A stretch of 64,000 bases of DNA from Actinomycetes bacterium (GCA_030426725.1 JAUHXZ010000001.1:62001-126000); one strand, 5' to 3'; numbered from the stretch's first letter, positions 19,643 to 34,083 are shown. The notes: generated by a model from the sequence alone, not told the origin. Program-made: numbers and translations.

Positions 19643-21517
19643 TCAGGAAGTGGCCCTGCCCGCCGCGTACCACGCCTCCGTGTCGACGTAGCGCTGGAGG
19701 GCCAGATCCCGCATCTCGGCCATCCAGGCAGGATCGGTGCTGGTGGCGAGATCCTCGGTCTCGTAGGTGTCCGTCGCCAGGTCGAACACCTCGTCGCGAC
19801 GGTCACCGAAGTGGTGGATCAGCTTACGATCGCCGTCGATGACCGCCGTGCACCGCCCACGCTTCCAGCAGGTCGCCACGAGCGGTCCCTGGGCCTCGCC
19901 GCTGAGCAACGACGGCTGATAAGCGTGGCCGCTCACGAGGTCGAACCCGATCGCATCGACCGCGGTGGGCAGGATCGCCAGCTGGTTGGCCGCTTCGTCC
20001 AGCGCGACCGGCCCCAGCTCGGGGTCGTGGACGAGGTAGGGGACTCGGATGCCCTCCTCGTAGATCGTGTTGTCGTGCTGGAAGATCCGGTGCTCGCCGA
20101 ACCCCTCCCCGTGATCGCCGACGACGACGAACACGGTGTCGTGGTACAGCCCGAGGGACTTGAACATGTCGATGACGTGCCCGACGAACGCGTCCTGGTA
20201 GTGGATCGAGTTGAGGTAGCGGTTGAGAAGCGGGTCCTCGACGAAGTCGATGGGTTCGTGGCCCTCGAGGCGGTAGTCGTGGTGCCCGGTGACGGTGAGG
20301 AGGCTCAGCATGAAGGGGCCGCTGCGCGCGGTGGTGAGCCAGTCGCGGGCGGGGCCGAGCAGGATGTCGTCCTCGTAGCCGAAGTAGTTCGCCCGGTCGA
20401 AGCCCACTTTGTTCATGCTGTCGACCGCGCGGAAGTAGCCGAAGCCGAGGTTGGCCGCGGTGGATCGCCTGCGCTCGAAGTTCTCGGTGGCCGACTGGAG
20501 GAAGGCCGTCTCGTACCCCTGCGCGGCGAGCAGCTCGGGCAGGCAGGGCAACGGGATGCTGCCGGCGTCGGCCTCGGTGTTGGCGTGATCTGGCGGCGGC
20601 GTGACGCCGCAGTGGATCGCGGTGAGGGCCTTCGAGGTGTGTGGGAGCAGCGAGTATCCACGGCTGGGCGTGATGCTCTCGGCAGCGAGCGCGTCGAGGA
20701 CGGGCGTGACCGGCTGGGAGGTCTCGGGGAGGGTGGAGGTGGCGCGCTGGGACTCGAGCGTGATGACCACGAGGTTTCGCTGCCGCTCCCCGGCTGAGGG
20801 TGCGAGCCTCGTCGTCGAGGAGCGCGCGTCGTCGACGACCCCGGGGGTGGGCGTCTCCGGATAGGCGTTGGCCTCGCGGATGGGGCTGACGACGAGCTGC
20901 ACGGGGGCCGCGAGCGCGAACGCGGCGGACACGGTGGGGGCGCTCCACGTAGACGCGGCGAGCAGCACTGCGGCCCCGGCGATGACCGCGCGGCGCAGGC
21001 CTCGTGACGGGGAGCGCAGGAACCTCGACACCGTGCCGCCCAGCACGCCGGGGAGGATGAGCGTGAACACCGCTACTCCGACGATGAGGCCGATGGTGAC
21101 GGCGTCGGCCTCAGCCCCGAGTAGGCCGGCCAGCTGCCCTCGCCCGCGCCAGGCGTAGGCGATCTGGTCCCAGGTGAGGGGGTTGCCTGTCTTCATGACG
21201 TACTGGTGCGAGATGACCAGGAAGATCCCGAGCACGCACGACGCCAGGTGGGCCGCATAGAAAACCATCGTCCGCCACCAGCGCGCGCCGACGGCGCACA
21301 ACCCGCCCCAGAACAGGATCCAGGCGGCCCCGAAGGCCACCTCGGACCAGGAGCGTTCAGCGATGCCGAGCAGGCCCGACCCCGGGTAGAACTCGACGAC
21401 GCGGATCAGCTTGAGGACCACCCCGAGGATAGCCACGGGCACCAGGAGGACGAGCAGACGCCCCCGCATGTGGCGCGGCGCCAGCAAACGGAAGATGAAC
21501 TCTCGGCGAACAGTCAT
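19643..21517 (-). CDS. LTA synthase-like membrane sulfatase/phosphoglycerol transferase
   Basis: N-terminal TM segments, then sulfatase fold: VVITLESQRATS, LLPHTSKALTAIHCG, FVVVGDHGEGFGEHRIFQHDNTIYEEGIRVPYLV. Confidence 0.85.
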   Translation of the reverse strand: MTVRREFIFRLLAPRHMRGRLLVLLVPVAILGVVLKLIRVVEFYPGSGLLGIAERSWSEVAFGAAWILFWGGLCAVGARWWRTMVFYAAHLASCVLGIFLVISHQYVMKTGNPLTWDQIAYAWRGRGQLAGLLGAEADAVTIGLIVGVAVFTLILPGVLGGTVSRFLRSPSRGLRRAVIAGAAVLLAASTWSAPTVSAAFALAAPVQLVVSPIREANAYPETPTPGVVDDARSSTTRLAPSAGERQRNLVVITLESQRATSTLPETSQPVTPVLDALAAESITPSRGYSLLPHTSKALTAIHCGVTPPPDHANTEADAGSIPLPCLPELLAAQGYETAFLQSATENFERRRSTAANLGFGYFRAVDSMNKVGFDRANYFGYEDDILLGPARDWLTTARSGPFMLSLLTVTGHHDYRLEGHEPIDFVEDPLLNRYLNSIHYQDAFVGHVIDMFKSLGLYHDTVFVVVGDHGEGFGEHRIFQHDNTIYEEGIRVPYLVHDPELGPVALDEAANQLAILPTAVDAIGFDLVSGHAYQPSLLSGEAQGPLVATCWKRGRCTAVIDGDRKLIHHFGDRRDEVFDLATDTYETEDLATSTDPAWMAEMRDLALQRYVDTEAWYAAGRATS

Positions 21518-21567
21518 GATCGGCACATCGTACGTCAGTGCCGACCATGACCGCGTCCCCAGGCTCG

Positions 21568-22539
21568 TCAGCCGACGGCGGTGTCCGGCTGGATGTCGAT
21601 GCGCCAGCCGGTGAGACGGGCGGCGAGACGGGCGTTCTGCCCCTCCCGCCCGATGGCCAGGGAGAGTTGATAGTCGGGCACGACGGCCCGGCACGCGCGG
21701 GCGTGCGAGTCCAGCACGGTGACCGACATCACCTTGGCCGGAGACAGGGCCGCCGCGACGAACTTCGCGGGGTCGTCGGAGTAGTCGACGATGTCGATCT
21801 TCTCCTCGCCCAGTTCGTTCGTCACCGCCCGGACGCGCTGCCCCATCGGGCCGATGAAGGCGCCCTTGGCCGACACGTCGGGGCTGTTCGACTTCACCGC
21901 GATCTTGGTGCGATGACCGGCCTCGCGGGCGATCTCCTTGACCTCGACGACTCCCTTGGCGATCTCCGGGACCTCCATCTCGAAGAGCTTCCTGACCAGA
22001 TGCGGATGGGTCCGCGACACGATGACCTGGGTGCCGCGCAGTTCGCGGCGGACCGCGACCACGTAGACGCGCAGCCGGCGGCCGTGCGAATAGTCCTCGC
22101 CCGGGACCTGCTCGGCCAGCGGCATGAGGGCCTCGAGGGAACCGATGTCGACGCGCACCGCCTTGCTGTCACGGTCCTGCTGGATGGTGCCGACGACGAT
22201 GTCGCCCTCGGAGCCGGAGAAGTGACCGTACTTCTGGTCGTCCTCCGCCTCGCGGATGCGCTGGAAGATGACCTGACGAGCGGTCGCGGCGGCGATGCGG
22301 CCGAAGTCGGCCGGCGTGTCGTCGAAATACCCGATGATCTCGTCGTCGTCGTTGAACTCGGGCGCCAGGACGCTCACCTTGCCGGTGCGGCGGTCGATCT
22401 CCACCTTGACGCCGCGCAGGGCGTGCGGCGTCTTGGAGTAGGCGTTGAGGAGGGCGTCCTCGAGCGTCTTGATGAGGTACTCCTCGGAGATCTCCTTGTC
22501 GCGCTCGATGGCCCGCAGGGCTGCAAGATCGACGTCCAT
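21568..22539 (-). CDS. nusA: Transcription termination/antitermination factor NusA
   Basis: [35 protein letters not shown]1 and KH segments ([28 protein letters not shown]). Confidence 0.96.
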   Translation of the reverse strand: MDVDLAALRAIERDKEISEEYLIKTLEDALLNAYSKTPHALRGVKVEIDRRTGKVSVLAPEFNDDDEIIGYFDDTPADFGRIAAATARQVIFQRIREAEDDQKYGHFSGSEGDIVVGTIQQDRDSKAVRVDIGSLEALMPLAEQVPGEDYSHGRRLRVYVVAVRRELRGTQVIVSRTHPHLVRKLFEMEVPEIAKGVVEVKEIAREAGHRTKIAVKSNSPDVSAKGAFIGPMGQRVRAVTNELGEEKIDIVDYSDDPAKFVAAALSPAKVMSVTVLDSHARACRAVVPDYQLSLAIGREGQNARLAARLTGWRIDIQPDTAVG

Positions 22540-23024
22540 CACGCCTCCCGTCCGTCGTCCTTGGGCAGGCGGTTGAGTTCCACCTGCACGACCGCTTTGG
22601 TGAGGTCGTCCAGCGCGAGGACCTTCGTCCCCGACTCGAGTTCGAGCGTGACCTTCCCCTCGGCGACCTCGGCGATGCGCCCGGTGATGACGTCCCCGCC
22701 GGTCAGCCACGCCTTGACGAGCCGGCCAGTGTTGCGGCGGAAGTGCTTCTCGGAGGTCAGCGGGGCGCTCACGCCGCGCGAGCTCACTTCGAGGGTGTAC
22801 GGGTTGCTGCCGACCGCAGTGCTTGCGTCAAGCGCGATGGAGATGGCCGAGGAGGCCTCGGCGATGTCGTCGAGCAGCGGGCCCTGGCCCTCGGGTCCAT
22901 CCCCGTCGACGGTCACGCGCAACACCGACCTGCGGCCGATCGGGGTGACGTGCAGCCCGTCCAACTCCAGCCCGTGCTCAGCCAGGATCGGTTCGATGAC
23001 CGAGGCGAGCTCCTTCTCCTGCAT
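22539..23024 (-). CDS. rimP: Ribosome maturation factor RimP
   Basis: [26 protein letters not shown]-type motif; position upstream of nusA. Confidence 0.93.
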   Translation of the reverse strand: MQEKELASVIEPILAEHGLELDGLHVTPIGRRSVLRVTVDGDGPEGQGPLLDDIAEASSAISIALDASTAVGSNPYTLEVSSRGVSAPLTSEKHFRRNTGRLVKAWLTGGDVITGRIAEVAEGKVTLELESGTKVLALDDLTKAVVQVELNRLPKDDGREA

Positions 23025-23091
23025 AGCGTGACTCCCTTATCCGGTTGTTGGCCTGATTGTGAACGCCAATCATACCGATAGGCTGACGGGC

Positions 23092-24012
23092 ATGAAGGTC
23101 CGCAGACGCGCGCTGCTCGCCGCGCTGGCAGTGGCCGGCTGCGTCCCGGACCCCACCGTCGACGGTTCTCCCGCCCCGGCGGCCACTCCTCCCGCCCCGA
23201 CGCAGGCGCCCGCCGCCGCGTCCGTCGCCGAGGCCTTCGAGCGCCTTGCCGCCGCGGTGCGGGCCGGGTCCGGTGTCGCGGGTCAGGGCTACGAGGCCTG
23301 GGCGGACGCCGCCGGCGCCGCCCTGGATGCCGTGATGTCCCGGCTGCTCGCGGAGGATCCGGTGGCCGGGGGCGAGGAGGTCTTCGAACGCCCGGCATCC
23401 CCGGAATCGGCCCCCGGGGACCGGCAGGCTGCGGCCCGGGTTCTCGCCGACGCGTCGGACGCCGCGGTGGCGGCCGCGGTCGCAGGGGCGCTGGACGCGA
23501 CCGATCAGCCGCTGCGGCTGCTCTACGCGTCTGCGGCCTGCTCCGCCCGTGGACTCCGCCGCGCGGCCGTCCCACCCGTTCCGGGCGACGCCGAGCCGGG
23601 GCACTTCCAGGCAACCTCGGACCAGGCCGCGGTAGCGGTGGCCCTCAGCCACACGTGGGCACTCATCTACGGCCTCGGCGTCGGGCTCGGCCGCCTCGAC
23701 TCCGACGACGACCTGCACGCGCTGGGCTCCGTGCGGCTCATCGAGGCCAAGGAACTGCGCAACCGCCTGCGCGAGGAACTCACCTCACCGGTCGACCAGC
23801 CGGCATCGTTCGAGCTGCCGACCCCGATGTCGACGCCGGACGAGATCCGCGCCGGATGGGGTGCGCTCGAGCTGGACCTGCTGGAGGGCATCGGCCGTCT
23901 GGTGGCCGCCGGGGGCGGCGAGCCGGACCAGCGACTGGATCTCATGCTGGCCCAGGCCGACGCGGTGTCGGCCATGGACCACCCGCTCCCCCACTGGCCC
24001 GGCTGGGCCTGA
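23092..24012 (+). CDS. Putative lipoprotein with ferritin-like DUF4439-type domain
   Basis: MKVRRRALLAALAVAGCVPD lipobox-like signal; helical C-terminal segment; convergent to proS. Confidence 0.65.
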   Translation: MKVRRRALLAALAVAGCVPDPTVDGSPAPAATPPAPTQAPAAASVAEAFERLAAAVRAGSGVAGQGYEAWADAAGAALDAVMSRLLAEDPVAGGEEVFERPASPESAPGDRQAAARVLADASDAAVAAAVAGALDATDQPLRLLYASAACSARGLRRAAVPPVPGDAEPGHFQATSDQAAVAVALSHTWALIYGLGVGLGRLDSDDDLHALGSVRLIEAKELRNRLREELTSPVDQPASFELPTPMSTPDEIRAGWGALELDLLEGIGRLVAAGGGEPDQRLDLMLAQADAVSAMDHPLPHWPGWA

Positions 24013-24015
24013 CGG

Positions 24016-25782
24016 TCACCGGGTGGCGGCGAGCACCTCGGAGACGATGTCGCCGACGGCCACCTCGCGGCGGTCGCCCGAGCGGCGGTCGCGGAACTCC
24101 ACGACGCCGTTCGCAAGCCCGCGTCCGACCACGACGATGAGCGGCATCCCCATGATCTCGGCGTCGGCGAACTTGACGCCGGGGCTGGCCTTGCGGTCGT
24201 CGAGCAGGACGTCGAGACCGGAGGCGGAGAGCTCCTGCCCGATGCGGGCGGCCTCCTCGAACACGGCCGAGTCCTTGCCGGTGGCCACGAGCTGCACCTG
24301 GTAGGGCGCGAGCGGCAGCGGCCAGCAGAGGCCCTTGTCGTCGCTGGTCTCCTCGGCGATCGCCGCGACGGCGCGGGAGACGCCCACACCGTAGGAGCCC
24401 ATCGTGACGGTGACGAGCTTGCCGTTGCTGTCCAGCACCTTGAGGCCGAGGGCCTCGGCGTACTTGCGGCCCAGCTGGAAGATGTGGCCCATCTCGATGC
24501 CCCGCGCCAGCGACAGGGGCCCGGACCCATCGGGGGCGGGATCGCCCTCGCGGACCTCGGCGACGTCGAGGACGCCGTCGGCGTCGAAGTCGCGGCCGGC
24601 GGTCACGCCCACCAGGTGGCGGTCCTTCTCGTTGGCGCCGGTGGCCCAGTGGGTGCCGGTGACGACCCGCGGGTCGACGAGGTACTCGATCTTCGTCGCG
24701 GACTCCTTGCCGAGCACGCGCGTACCGTCGAGGGATACCGGGGAGATGAACCCGACCACGAGCTGGGGATACTTGGCGAAGTCCTCCGGGCCGAACACGT
24801 CGGCGACGGCGGGCTCGAGGGCCGCGGCGAGGCGCTTGAGGTCCACCTCGCGGTCCCCCGGCAGGCCGACGGCGAGCGGGCGGGTCGACCCGTCGGGGTC
24901 GGTGACCTTGAACAGGACGTTCTTGAGGGTGTCGGCGCCGGTCCACGTGCGGGCGGGCAGATCACGGTTGAGGATGTCGACGACGGCGGCGATGGTGCCC
25001 GCGTCGGGCGTGTCGACGAGCTCCATGGCGGGGGCGTCCTCGACGGGCAGCGCGGGCGGCGGCGCGAAGCGCACCGCCTCGACGTTGGCGGCGTATCCGC
25101 CGGGCGAGCGCACGAAAGTGTCCTCACCGTTGTCGGCGACTGCGAGGAACTCCTCGGAGCGGGAGCCTCCCATGGCGCCGGCCATGGCGGACACGATGAC
25201 GAAGTCGAGGCCCAGCCGCGTGAAGATCCTGCGGTAGGCATCCCGGTGGGCCTGGTAGCTGGCCTCGAGGCCCGCGTCGTCGACGTCGAACGAGTAAGAG
25301 TCCTTCATCACGAACTCGCGCCCACGCAGCAGCCCTGCACGGGGCCTCGCCTCGTCGCGGTACTTCGTCTGGATCTGGTAGAGCGACAGGGGCAGGTCCT
25401 TGTAGGAGCTGTAGAGGTCCTTGACCATGAGGGTGAACATCTCCTCATGCGTGGGGCCGAGCAACATGTCGGCGCCCTTGCGGTCCTGCAGCCGGAACAG
25501 CGTCTCGCCGTACTCGGTCCAACGACCCGTCTCCTCGTAGGGCTCGCGTGGCAGGAGCGCGGGGAAACGCACCTCCTGTGCCCCGATGGCGTCCATCTCC
25601 TCGCGGACGATGGTCTCAACCTTCTGCAGGACCTTGAGCCCGAGCGGCAGCCAGGAGTAGATGCCGGGCGCGGCCCGCCGGATGTAGCCGGCGCGCACGA
25701 GCCAGCGATGGCTGGGGACCTCGGCGTCCGCGGGATCGTCGCGGAGGGTTCGCACGAACAGGCTCGACAGGCTGGTGAGCAT
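24016..25782 (-). CDS. proS: Prolyl-tRNA synthetase
   Basis: [67 protein letters not shown]. Confidence 0.97.
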   Translation of the reverse strand: MLTSLSSLFVRTLRDDPADAEVPSHRWLVRAGYIRRAAPGIYSWLPLGLKVLQKVETIVREEMDAIGAQEVRFPALLPREPYEETGRWTEYGETLFRLQDRKGADMLLGPTHEEMFTLMVKDLYSSYKDLPLSLYQIQTKYRDEARPRAGLLRGREFVMKDSYSFDVDDAGLEASYQAHRDAYRRIFTRLGLDFVIVSAMAGAMGGSRSEEFLAVADNGEDTFVRSPGGYAANVEAVRFAPPPALPVEDAPAMELVDTPDAGTIAAVVDILNRDLPARTWTGADTLKNVLFKVTDPDGSTRPLAVGLPGDREVDLKRLAAALEPAVADVFGPEDFAKYPQLVVGFISPVSLDGTRVLGKESATKIEYLVDPRVVTGTHWATGANEKDRHLVGVTAGRDFDADGVLDVAEVREGDPAPDGSGPLSLARGIEMGHIFQLGRKYAEALGLKVLDSNGKLVTVTMGSYGVGVSRAVAAIAEETSDDKGLCWPLPLAPYQVQLVATGKDSAVFEEAARIGQELSASGLDVLLDDRKASPGVKFADAEIMGMPLIVVVGRGLANGVVEFRDRRSGDRREVAVGDIVSEVLAATR

Positions 25783-25870
25783 CGGGGCATGCCTTTCTAC
25801 GGGTGACCAGGACAGCCTAGTGTCTCGCGGCGAGTGTTCGTCGGCGCGTTCCGGCCGGCCGGGGCGGGGG

Positions 25871-26707
25871 TCAGAAGTGGACGGTGGCCAGCGCCCCGAC
25901 CTCGACGAAGCCGAGACGCTCGTAGGCGCGGATCGCCGGGGTGTTGAAGTCGTTGACGTAGAGGCTCATGAGCGGGTAGCGGCGCATGGCGAGGTGGAGC
26001 ATGCCGGCCAGCGCCGGCACGCTGAGGCCCTGGCCGCGCAGCGCGGGGTCGACCCATACGCCCTGCAGCTGCGCCTGGTCGCCCAGCTTCGGGCCGAGGT
26101 CCGCCTTGAAGATGACACGGCCCTTGGCGTCGACGATGCCGTAGGCGTCCCCGTCGACGAGCCGCTGCATGACGAACCGCTCGTAGCCGCCGCCGTACTT
26201 GAATGGTGAACTGCCGATCTCGTCGGTGTACATCTGCACGGAGGCGTCGAGGTAGCTGGCGTAGTCGTCGACGGTGAGCTGACGCACGCGGGGGTCCGCT
26301 TCGATCTCGGTGGGGTGGTCGAGGAGCATGAGCGGCTGGCGGGATCGCACGTTGCTGACCTTGCCCCAGGTGCCCGGCCAGCGCTCGGTGAGCCCCAGGT
26401 GGAGGCCAAGGACGGAGATGGCCGGCCCGAGGATGGATGAGCAGCGGCGCACCGGCCCCAGCTGGCCGACGAAGGCCCTGAGCGCCTCGGCGTCGAACCC
26501 GGCGACGAACACGGTGCCGCCGTCGAGCATGAGGGACGACACTCCCCCGGGCCGGTCGCAGGCGTAGACGTTGCCGAGCCGCCGCCGGTCGATGCCGTAG
26601 GTCGCGATCTTGGCGGAGAGGAAGAGATTCTCCACCGGGTTGCGCGCCAGGAACTCGAGGGCCTCGTTCCGGTTCGCGCCGCCCAGAGCGCGCAACCGGG
26701 TAGCCAT
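25871..26707 (-). CDS. GNAT acetyltransferase with N-terminal DUF4081-like domain
   Basis: [52 protein letters not shown]. Confidence 0.82.
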   Translation of the reverse strand: MATRLRALGGANRNEALEFLARNPVENLFLSAKIATYGIDRRRLGNVYACDRPGGVSSLMLDGGTVFVAGFDAEALRAFVGQLGPVRRCSSILGPAISVLGLHLGLTERWPGTWGKVSNVRSRQPLMLLDHPTEIEADPRVRQLTVDDYASYLDASVQMYTDEIGSSPFKYGGGYERFVMQRLVDGDAYGIVDAKGRVIFKADLGPKLGDQAQLQGVWVDPALRGQGLSVPALAGMLHLAMRRYPLMSLYVNDFNTPAIRAYERLGFVEVGALATVHF

Positions 26708-26717
26708 GCCCGACAGC

Positions 26718-27860
26718 TTAGGAGACGGAGACGCTGGGTGCGCCGACCTCTCCCATCTCGGCCGCGATCCGGCGGGCCTCGACCAGCAGCGTGTCGACGA
26801 TGTCGGCCTCGGGAACGGTCTTGATTACCTCGCCCTTGACGAAGATCTGGCCCTTGCCGTTGCCGGAGGCGACACCCAGGTCGGCCTCGCGGGCCTCGCC
26901 GGGGCCGTTGACGACGCAGCCCATCACGGCGACGCGCAGCGGGGCCTCCATGCCTTCGAGGCCCTTGGTGACCTGCTCGGCGAGCGTGTAGACGTCGACC
27001 TGGGCGCGGCCGCAGGACGGGCAGGACACGATGTCCAGCTTGCGGGGGCGCAGGTTGAGCGACTCGAGGATCTTGACGCCGACCTTGACCTCCTCGGCTG
27101 GCGGGGCCGAGAGGGAGACGCGGATGGTGTCGCCGATGCCCTGGCTGAGCAGCGCGCCGAACGCGACGGACGACTTGATGGTGCCCTGGAAGGCGGGGCC
27201 GGCCTCGGTGACGCCGAGGTGCAGGGGGTACTCGCACTTCTCGCTGAGCAGTTCGTAGGCGCGCACCATGACCACCGGGTCGTTGTGCTTGACGGAGATC
27301 TTGAAGTCGTGGAAGCCGACCTCCTCGAAGAGGGAGGCCTCCCACAGGGCGGACTCGACGAGCGCCTCCGGGGTGGGCGCGCCGTACTTGGCGAGCAGGC
27401 GCTTGTCGAGCGAGCCCGCGTTGACGCCGATGCGCAGCGAGACACCCGCGTCGCTGGCGGCCTTGGCGATCTCGGCGACCTTGTCGTCGAACTGCTTGAT
27501 GTTGCCGGGGTTGACGCGCACCGCGGCGCAACCGGCGTCGATGGCCGCGAAGACGTAGCGCGGTTGGAAGTGGATGTCGGCGATCACCGGGATCTTCGAC
27601 TTCATCGCGATGATCGGCAGGGCCTCGGCGTCGTCCTGGCTCGGGACCGCGACGCGGACGATGTCGCATCCGGTGGCGGTGAGCTCGGCGATCTGCTGCA
27701 GGGTCGCGTTGATGTCCGTTGTCTTGGTGGTGGTCATCGACTGGACGCTGATGGGGGCGTCGCCGCCGACGAGGACCTTGCCGACCTTGATCTGTCGGGT
27801 GGGTCGGCGGGGGGCGAGGACGGGCGCGGGCGCGGGCGGCATACCGAGGTTGACGGACAT
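26718..27860 (-). CDS. ispG: 4-hydroxy-3-methylbut-2-en-1-yl diphosphate synthase (flavodoxin), [4Fe-4S]
   Basis: [66 protein letters not shown]. Confidence 0.96.
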   Translation of the reverse strand: MSVNLGMPPAPAPVLAPRRPTRQIKVGKVLVGGDAPISVQSMTTTKTTDINATLQQIAELTATGCDIVRVAVPSQDDAEALPIIAMKSKIPVIADIHFQPRYVFAAIDAGCAAVRVNPGNIKQFDDKVAEIAKAASDAGVSLRIGVNAGSLDKRLLAKYGAPTPEALVESALWEASLFEEVGFHDFKISVKHNDPVVMVRAYELLSEKCEYPLHLGVTEAGPAFQGTIKSSVAFGALLSQGIGDTIRVSLSAPPAEEVKVGVKILESLNLRPRKLDIVSCPSCGRAQVDVYTLAEQVTKGLEGMEAPLRVAVMGCVVNGPGEAREADLGVASGNGKGQIFVKGEVIKTVPEADIVDTLLVEARRIAAEMGEVGAPSVSVS

Positions 27861-27870
27861 GGCGCCAAGC

Positions 27871-28227
27871 CTACTCGGTCGGAGCCGCCGACTCGGACCG
27901 CTCGGGGGCGGTCTGTGTGGTGCCGTCGGTGCCGTCTGCGCGGCGCCAGGCGACGACCATGCCGTCGCGGCTGCCGAACCTGGCGAGGTGGATGCCGACG
28001 ACGTGCTCGATCCGTTCGACGTCGCCCGCGCGGGCGGACAGCTCGAGGACGAGCTGCCCGGGCTCGGCGGTCAGGCTCACGCGGTTGTCGCCGAAGTCGA
28101 GGTGGCCGGCCCCCATGTCCTCGTCCCAGGCACCGGTGATCTTGCGCGTCATGTGGGAGACGAGCTGTTTGGCGTAGCGCCCGGCGCGCGGAGTGGGGAC
28201 GTGGGCGGTCGACGACGGTGCGGGCAT
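27871..28227 (-). CDS. DUF2218 domain protein
   Basis: [49 protein letters not shown]. Confidence 0.82.
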   Translation of the reverse strand: MPAPSSTAHVPTPRAGRYAKQLVSHMTRKITGAWDEDMGAGHLDFGDNRVSLTAEPGQLVLELSARAGDVERIEHVVGIHLARFGSRDGMVVAWRRADGTDGTTQTAPERSESAAPTE

Positions 28228-28245
28228 ATGACTCTCCTCAAATTC

Positions 28246-28266
28246 GGTAAGCCTCACCTTACCTAA
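28246..28266 (-). promoter_or_regulatory. Candidate DtxR/IdeR iron box (TTAGGTAAGGTGAGGCTTACC)
   Basis: Minus-strand match to TWAGGTWAGSCTWACCTWA at about 15/19 positions, ~19 bp upstream of the DUF2218 ATG. Confidence 0.6.
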
Positions 28267-28304
28267 TTCCCGGGAGGGGTTCACGGGGTGCCCGTGGGCA
28301 GGGG

Positions 28305-29591
28305 TCAGAACAGCTGGATCGGCGAGATGATGTCGGCGAGGATGAGCACGACACCGCCGAGGAGCAGCAGTCCGCCGACGATGTAGGTGACCGGCAGCCA
28401 CCTGGCGGTGTCGACCGGCCCGGGATCCGGCCGGCCGGTGAGCCGGGCCGCCACGCGGCGGATCCATTCCCAGATCGCGGCCGCGACGTGGCCGCCGTCG
28501 AGCGGCGGGAGCGGAATGAGGTTGAGCAGGGCGAGGAACAGATTGACCGAGCCGAGCAGCGACAGCCAGCTGGCGGTCTTGTCCCCGGCCGCGAGTTCGT
28601 CGCTCGCGCCGATCTCGCCCGCGACGCGCGAGGCCCCGACGATCGACACCGGGGAGTTGACGTCGCGGGGCTGGCCGGTGACGAGGTCCGCGGCGACGTT
28701 GACGACCCTGACGGGGAAGCCGGCCAGGGCCACCGCCGACTGGGTGGTCAGCGTCCACATCTGGTCGACCGTCTCGACGAGCCCGCCGCGCACCCGCTCG
28801 GACTCCGGCGCCACGCCGAGGAAGCCGGCCTCGACGGTGCTGGTGGGGTCCAGACGGTCCGGGACGTAGTTGAGGGCGGTGTTGACGGTCGGCAGTTCGA
28901 CCGGCGCCCCGTCGCGTTCCACGACGATCATGGCCTCGCCGTCGCCGTTGGCGCGGATGAGGTCGCTCATCTGCTCCCAGTCCTCGAGGGGCACCCCGTT
29001 GAAGGACACCAGCGTATCCCCCGCCTGGATGCCGGCCTCCAGCGCCGGGGTGGCGGGATCGTCGTCGGTGCAGGTCCGCTCGGTGCGGTCCGCGGGGATG
29101 ACGCACTCGGAGACCGCCGCGACGGTCAGGGTCGGGGTGTAGACGCCGTAGGCGGCGGTCAGCCCGAGGAAGATGAGGAAGGCGATGAGGACGTTCATGG
29201 CGGGGCCGCCCATCATGACGATGAGCTTCTGCCAGGTCTTCTTCTCGTAGAGGAGGCGTCCGCGGTCGGCGGCGGTGATCTCCTCGTACTCGACGGCGCG
29301 GGCCTCGTCGGCGAACTTCGTCAGCCTCCCCTCCTTGCCGGTGCGGGGCGGCTGCGGCGGGTACATGCCCATCAGCCGCACGTAGCCGCCGAGCGGGAGC
29401 ATCTTGATCCCGTACTCGGTCTCGCCACGCTTCGTGGACCACAGGGTGCGGCCGAAGCCGACGAAGTACTTCGGCACGCGCACGCCGAACAGCTTGGCCG
29501 GCACCAGGTGACCCACCTCGTGCAGCGCGACGGAGATCATGATCGCGGTGAAGAACAGCACCGCGAACAGCACGGTGACCAGGACGGTCAT
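28305..29591 (-). CDS. rseP: M50-family site-2 protease (RseP/Rip1-like) with PDZ domain
   Basis: [26 protein letters not shown] (HExxH), [25 protein letters not shown]. Confidence 0.94.
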   Translation of the reverse strand: MTVLVTVLFAVLFFTAIMISVALHEVGHLVPAKLFGVRVPKYFVGFGRTLWSTKRGETEYGIKMLPLGGYVRLMGMYPPQPPRTGKEGRLTKFADEARAVEYEEITAADRGRLLYEKKTWQKLIVMMGGPAMNVLIAFLIFLGLTAAYGVYTPTLTVAAVSECVIPADRTERTCTDDDPATPALEAGIQAGDTLVSFNGVPLEDWEQMSDLIRANGDGEAMIVVERDGAPVELPTVNTALNYVPDRLDPTSTVEAGFLGVAPESERVRGGLVETVDQMWTLTTQSAVALAGFPVRVVNVAADLVTGQPRDVNSPVSIVGASRVAGEIGASDELAAGDKTASWLSLLGSVNLFLALLNLIPLPPLDGGHVAAAIWEWIRRVAARLTGRPDPGPVDTARWLPVTYIVGGLLLLGGVVLILADIISPIQLF

Positions 29592-30787
29592 CGGGCGGCC
29601 GCCAGTTCGGCGGCTCGCTCGCGGCCCCAGGCGTCGGCGGCCAGCACGGCGTCGAGGCTGAGCGCATCGTCGGCGACGTGGCCGTCGGCGAGGTGCTCCT
29701 CGACGCAGTCCCCCACGATGCGGGTGATGTCGAGGAAGCCGATGGCCCCCGACCAGAACGCGTCGACGCAGGACTCGTTGGCGGCGTTGTACACCGCCGG
29801 CGCCGTTCCGCCCGCCCGGCCGGCACGGCGCGCGATCTCGACGGCCGGGAAGGTCTCCGCGTCGAGGGGTTCGAACGTCCAGGCCGCGGGCGCGCTCCAG
29901 TCGCAGGGCGCGGCCGCGTCGGCGAGGCGCTCGGGCCACGTCAACGCGATCCCGATCGGCAGCCGCATGTCCGGCGGCGACGCCTGGGCCATCGTGGAGC
30001 CGTCGTGGAACTCCACCATCGAGTGCACGATCGACTGCGGATGGACGGTGACGACGATGTCGTCGTAGCCGACGCCGTACAGCAGCGCCGCCTCGATGAG
30101 TTCGAGGCCCTTGTTGACCAGGGTGGCGGAGTTGATCGTGATGACCCGCCCCATGTCCCACGTGGGGTGGGCCATGGCCTGCTGGGGCGTCACGTCGGTC
30201 AGCTCGTCGCGGGTGCGGCCGCGGAAGGGCCCGCCGGAGGCGGTGAGGATGAGGCGGCGCACCTCGTCGGACCTGCCGGACCTCAGGGCCTGCGCGAAGG
30301 CGGAGTGTTCGGAGTCCACCGCGACGATCTGACCGGGGGCGGCGGCCTGTGTGACGAGCCGGCCCCCGATGACCAGGGACTCCTTGTTCGCCAGGGCCAG
30401 GGTGGAGCCGGCCGCGAGCGCGGCCAGCGTGGGCCGCAGGCCGGCGGCCCCGGTGATGGCGTTGACGACGACGTCGGCCTTCGAGCCCGCCAGTTCCGTG
30501 GACGCGTCGGGGCCGAGGATCAGCCTCGGAAGCTGGTACTCGCCCTGGTTCCAGCCACGCCGGTCCGCCTCGGCGTAGAGGGCGTGCTGGAGGTCCCGGG
30601 CGGCGCTGGCCTTGGCGAGCGCCACGGTCTCGGGCCGGAAGTCGACGATCTGCCGGGCGAGGACCTCAAGGTTCGACCCCGACGCGGACAGGCCGGTGAC
30701 CTTGAATTGATCCCGCCTGGTGGCGATGACGTCGAGGGTCTGGGTGCCGATGGAGCCGGTGGAGCCGAGCAGGACGATGGTGCGCAC
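29588..30787 (-). CDS. dxr: 1-deoxy-D-xylulose 5-phosphate reductoisomerase
   Basis: [66 protein letters not shown]. Confidence 0.96.
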   Translation of the reverse strand: MRTIVLLGSTGSIGTQTLDVIATRRDQFKVTGLSASGSNLEVLARQIVDFRPETVALAKASAARDLQHALYAEADRRGWNQGEYQLPRLILGPDASTELAGSKADVVVNAITGAAGLRPTLAALAAGSTLALANKESLVIGGRLVTQAAAPGQIVAVDSEHSAFAQALRSGRSDEVRRLILTASGGPFRGRTRDELTDVTPQQAMAHPTWDMGRVITINSATLVNKGLELIEAALLYGVGYDDIVVTVHPQSIVHSMVEFHDGSTMAQASPPDMRLPIGIALTWPERLADAAAPCDWSAPAAWTFEPLDAETFPAVEIARRAGRAGGTAPAVYNAANESCVDAFWSGAIGFLDITRIVGDCVEEHLADGHVADDALSLDAVLAADAWGRERAAELAAAR

Positions 30788-30847
30788 CGCGACAGTCTAT
30801 GCCGCGCCCGGTGGCCCACCGGCGCGCCGCGTGCCATCATCGGGGCC

Positions 30848-31540
30848 ATGCCCCTTGCCTCCGCTCCCCCTCCGGGCACGCCGGTGCCGTTCGCCATCAC
30901 CCGCTGGGCCGCCGCCAACGGCCGCACCGTGGAGTCACTCGTGTGGCGCAACGGCGACGGCGCGGTCACCGCCCGCATCGTCGGACCCGACGCGACGCCG
31001 CTGTTCGCGAAGTGGAGTCCCGTGGACCTGCTCCCGGAGGCCGAACGCCTGTCGTGGCTCGCCAGCCGCTTCCCCTCGCCGCGGATGGCCGACTTCGAGG
31101 AGCTCGACGACGGCTGGCTGATCGTCACGCTGGGGCTGGACGGCGACTCGGCGGTGTCGGAACGGTGGAAGCGCGAACCGGACCGCGCGGCGGCGGCCGT
31201 CGGCGAGGGCCTCGCCCGGCTGCACACCCTGGACCCCGACGACTGCCCCTTCGGGCCGGACGAGTGGATCGGCTTCCATGACGACGTCGACGTGCTCGTC
31301 GTCGCCCACGGCGACGCCTGCGCGCCGAACACGATGATCACCGACGACGGCGGCTTCGCCGGCATCGTCGACGTCGGCGGGCTGGGCGTGGCCGACCGGT
31401 GGGCCGACCTGGCGATCGCCTCCTGGTCGCTGGACTGGAACTTCGGCCCGGGGCACGAGGCCGCGTTCTGGGCCGCGTACGGGGAAGCGCCGGACCCCGA
31501 CCGGATCCGGCGCTACCGCACGCTCTGGGGAGAGCCCTGA
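30848..31540 (+). CDS. Aminoglycoside phosphotransferase-like (APH family) kinase
   Basis: VVAHGDACAPNTMI (HGDxxxxN) and IVDVGGLGVADRWADLAIA motifs. Confidence 0.82.
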   Translation: MPLASAPPPGTPVPFAITRWAAANGRTVESLVWRNGDGAVTARIVGPDATPLFAKWSPVDLLPEAERLSWLASRFPSPRMADFEELDDGWLIVTLGLDGDSAVSERWKREPDRAAAAVGEGLARLHTLDPDDCPFGPDEWIGFHDDVDVLVVAHGDACAPNTMITDDGGFAGIVDVGGLGVADRWADLAIASWSLDWNFGPGHEAAFWAAYGEAPDPDRIRRYRTLWGEP

Positions 31541-31541
31541 C

Positions 31542-34083
<2,542 letters not shown>

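Noticed and set aside
30848-31540. Acquired aminoglycoside resistance gene
   Set aside because: APH-fold motifs present, but GC content and context look chromosomal with no mobile element nearby; substrate cannot be inferred
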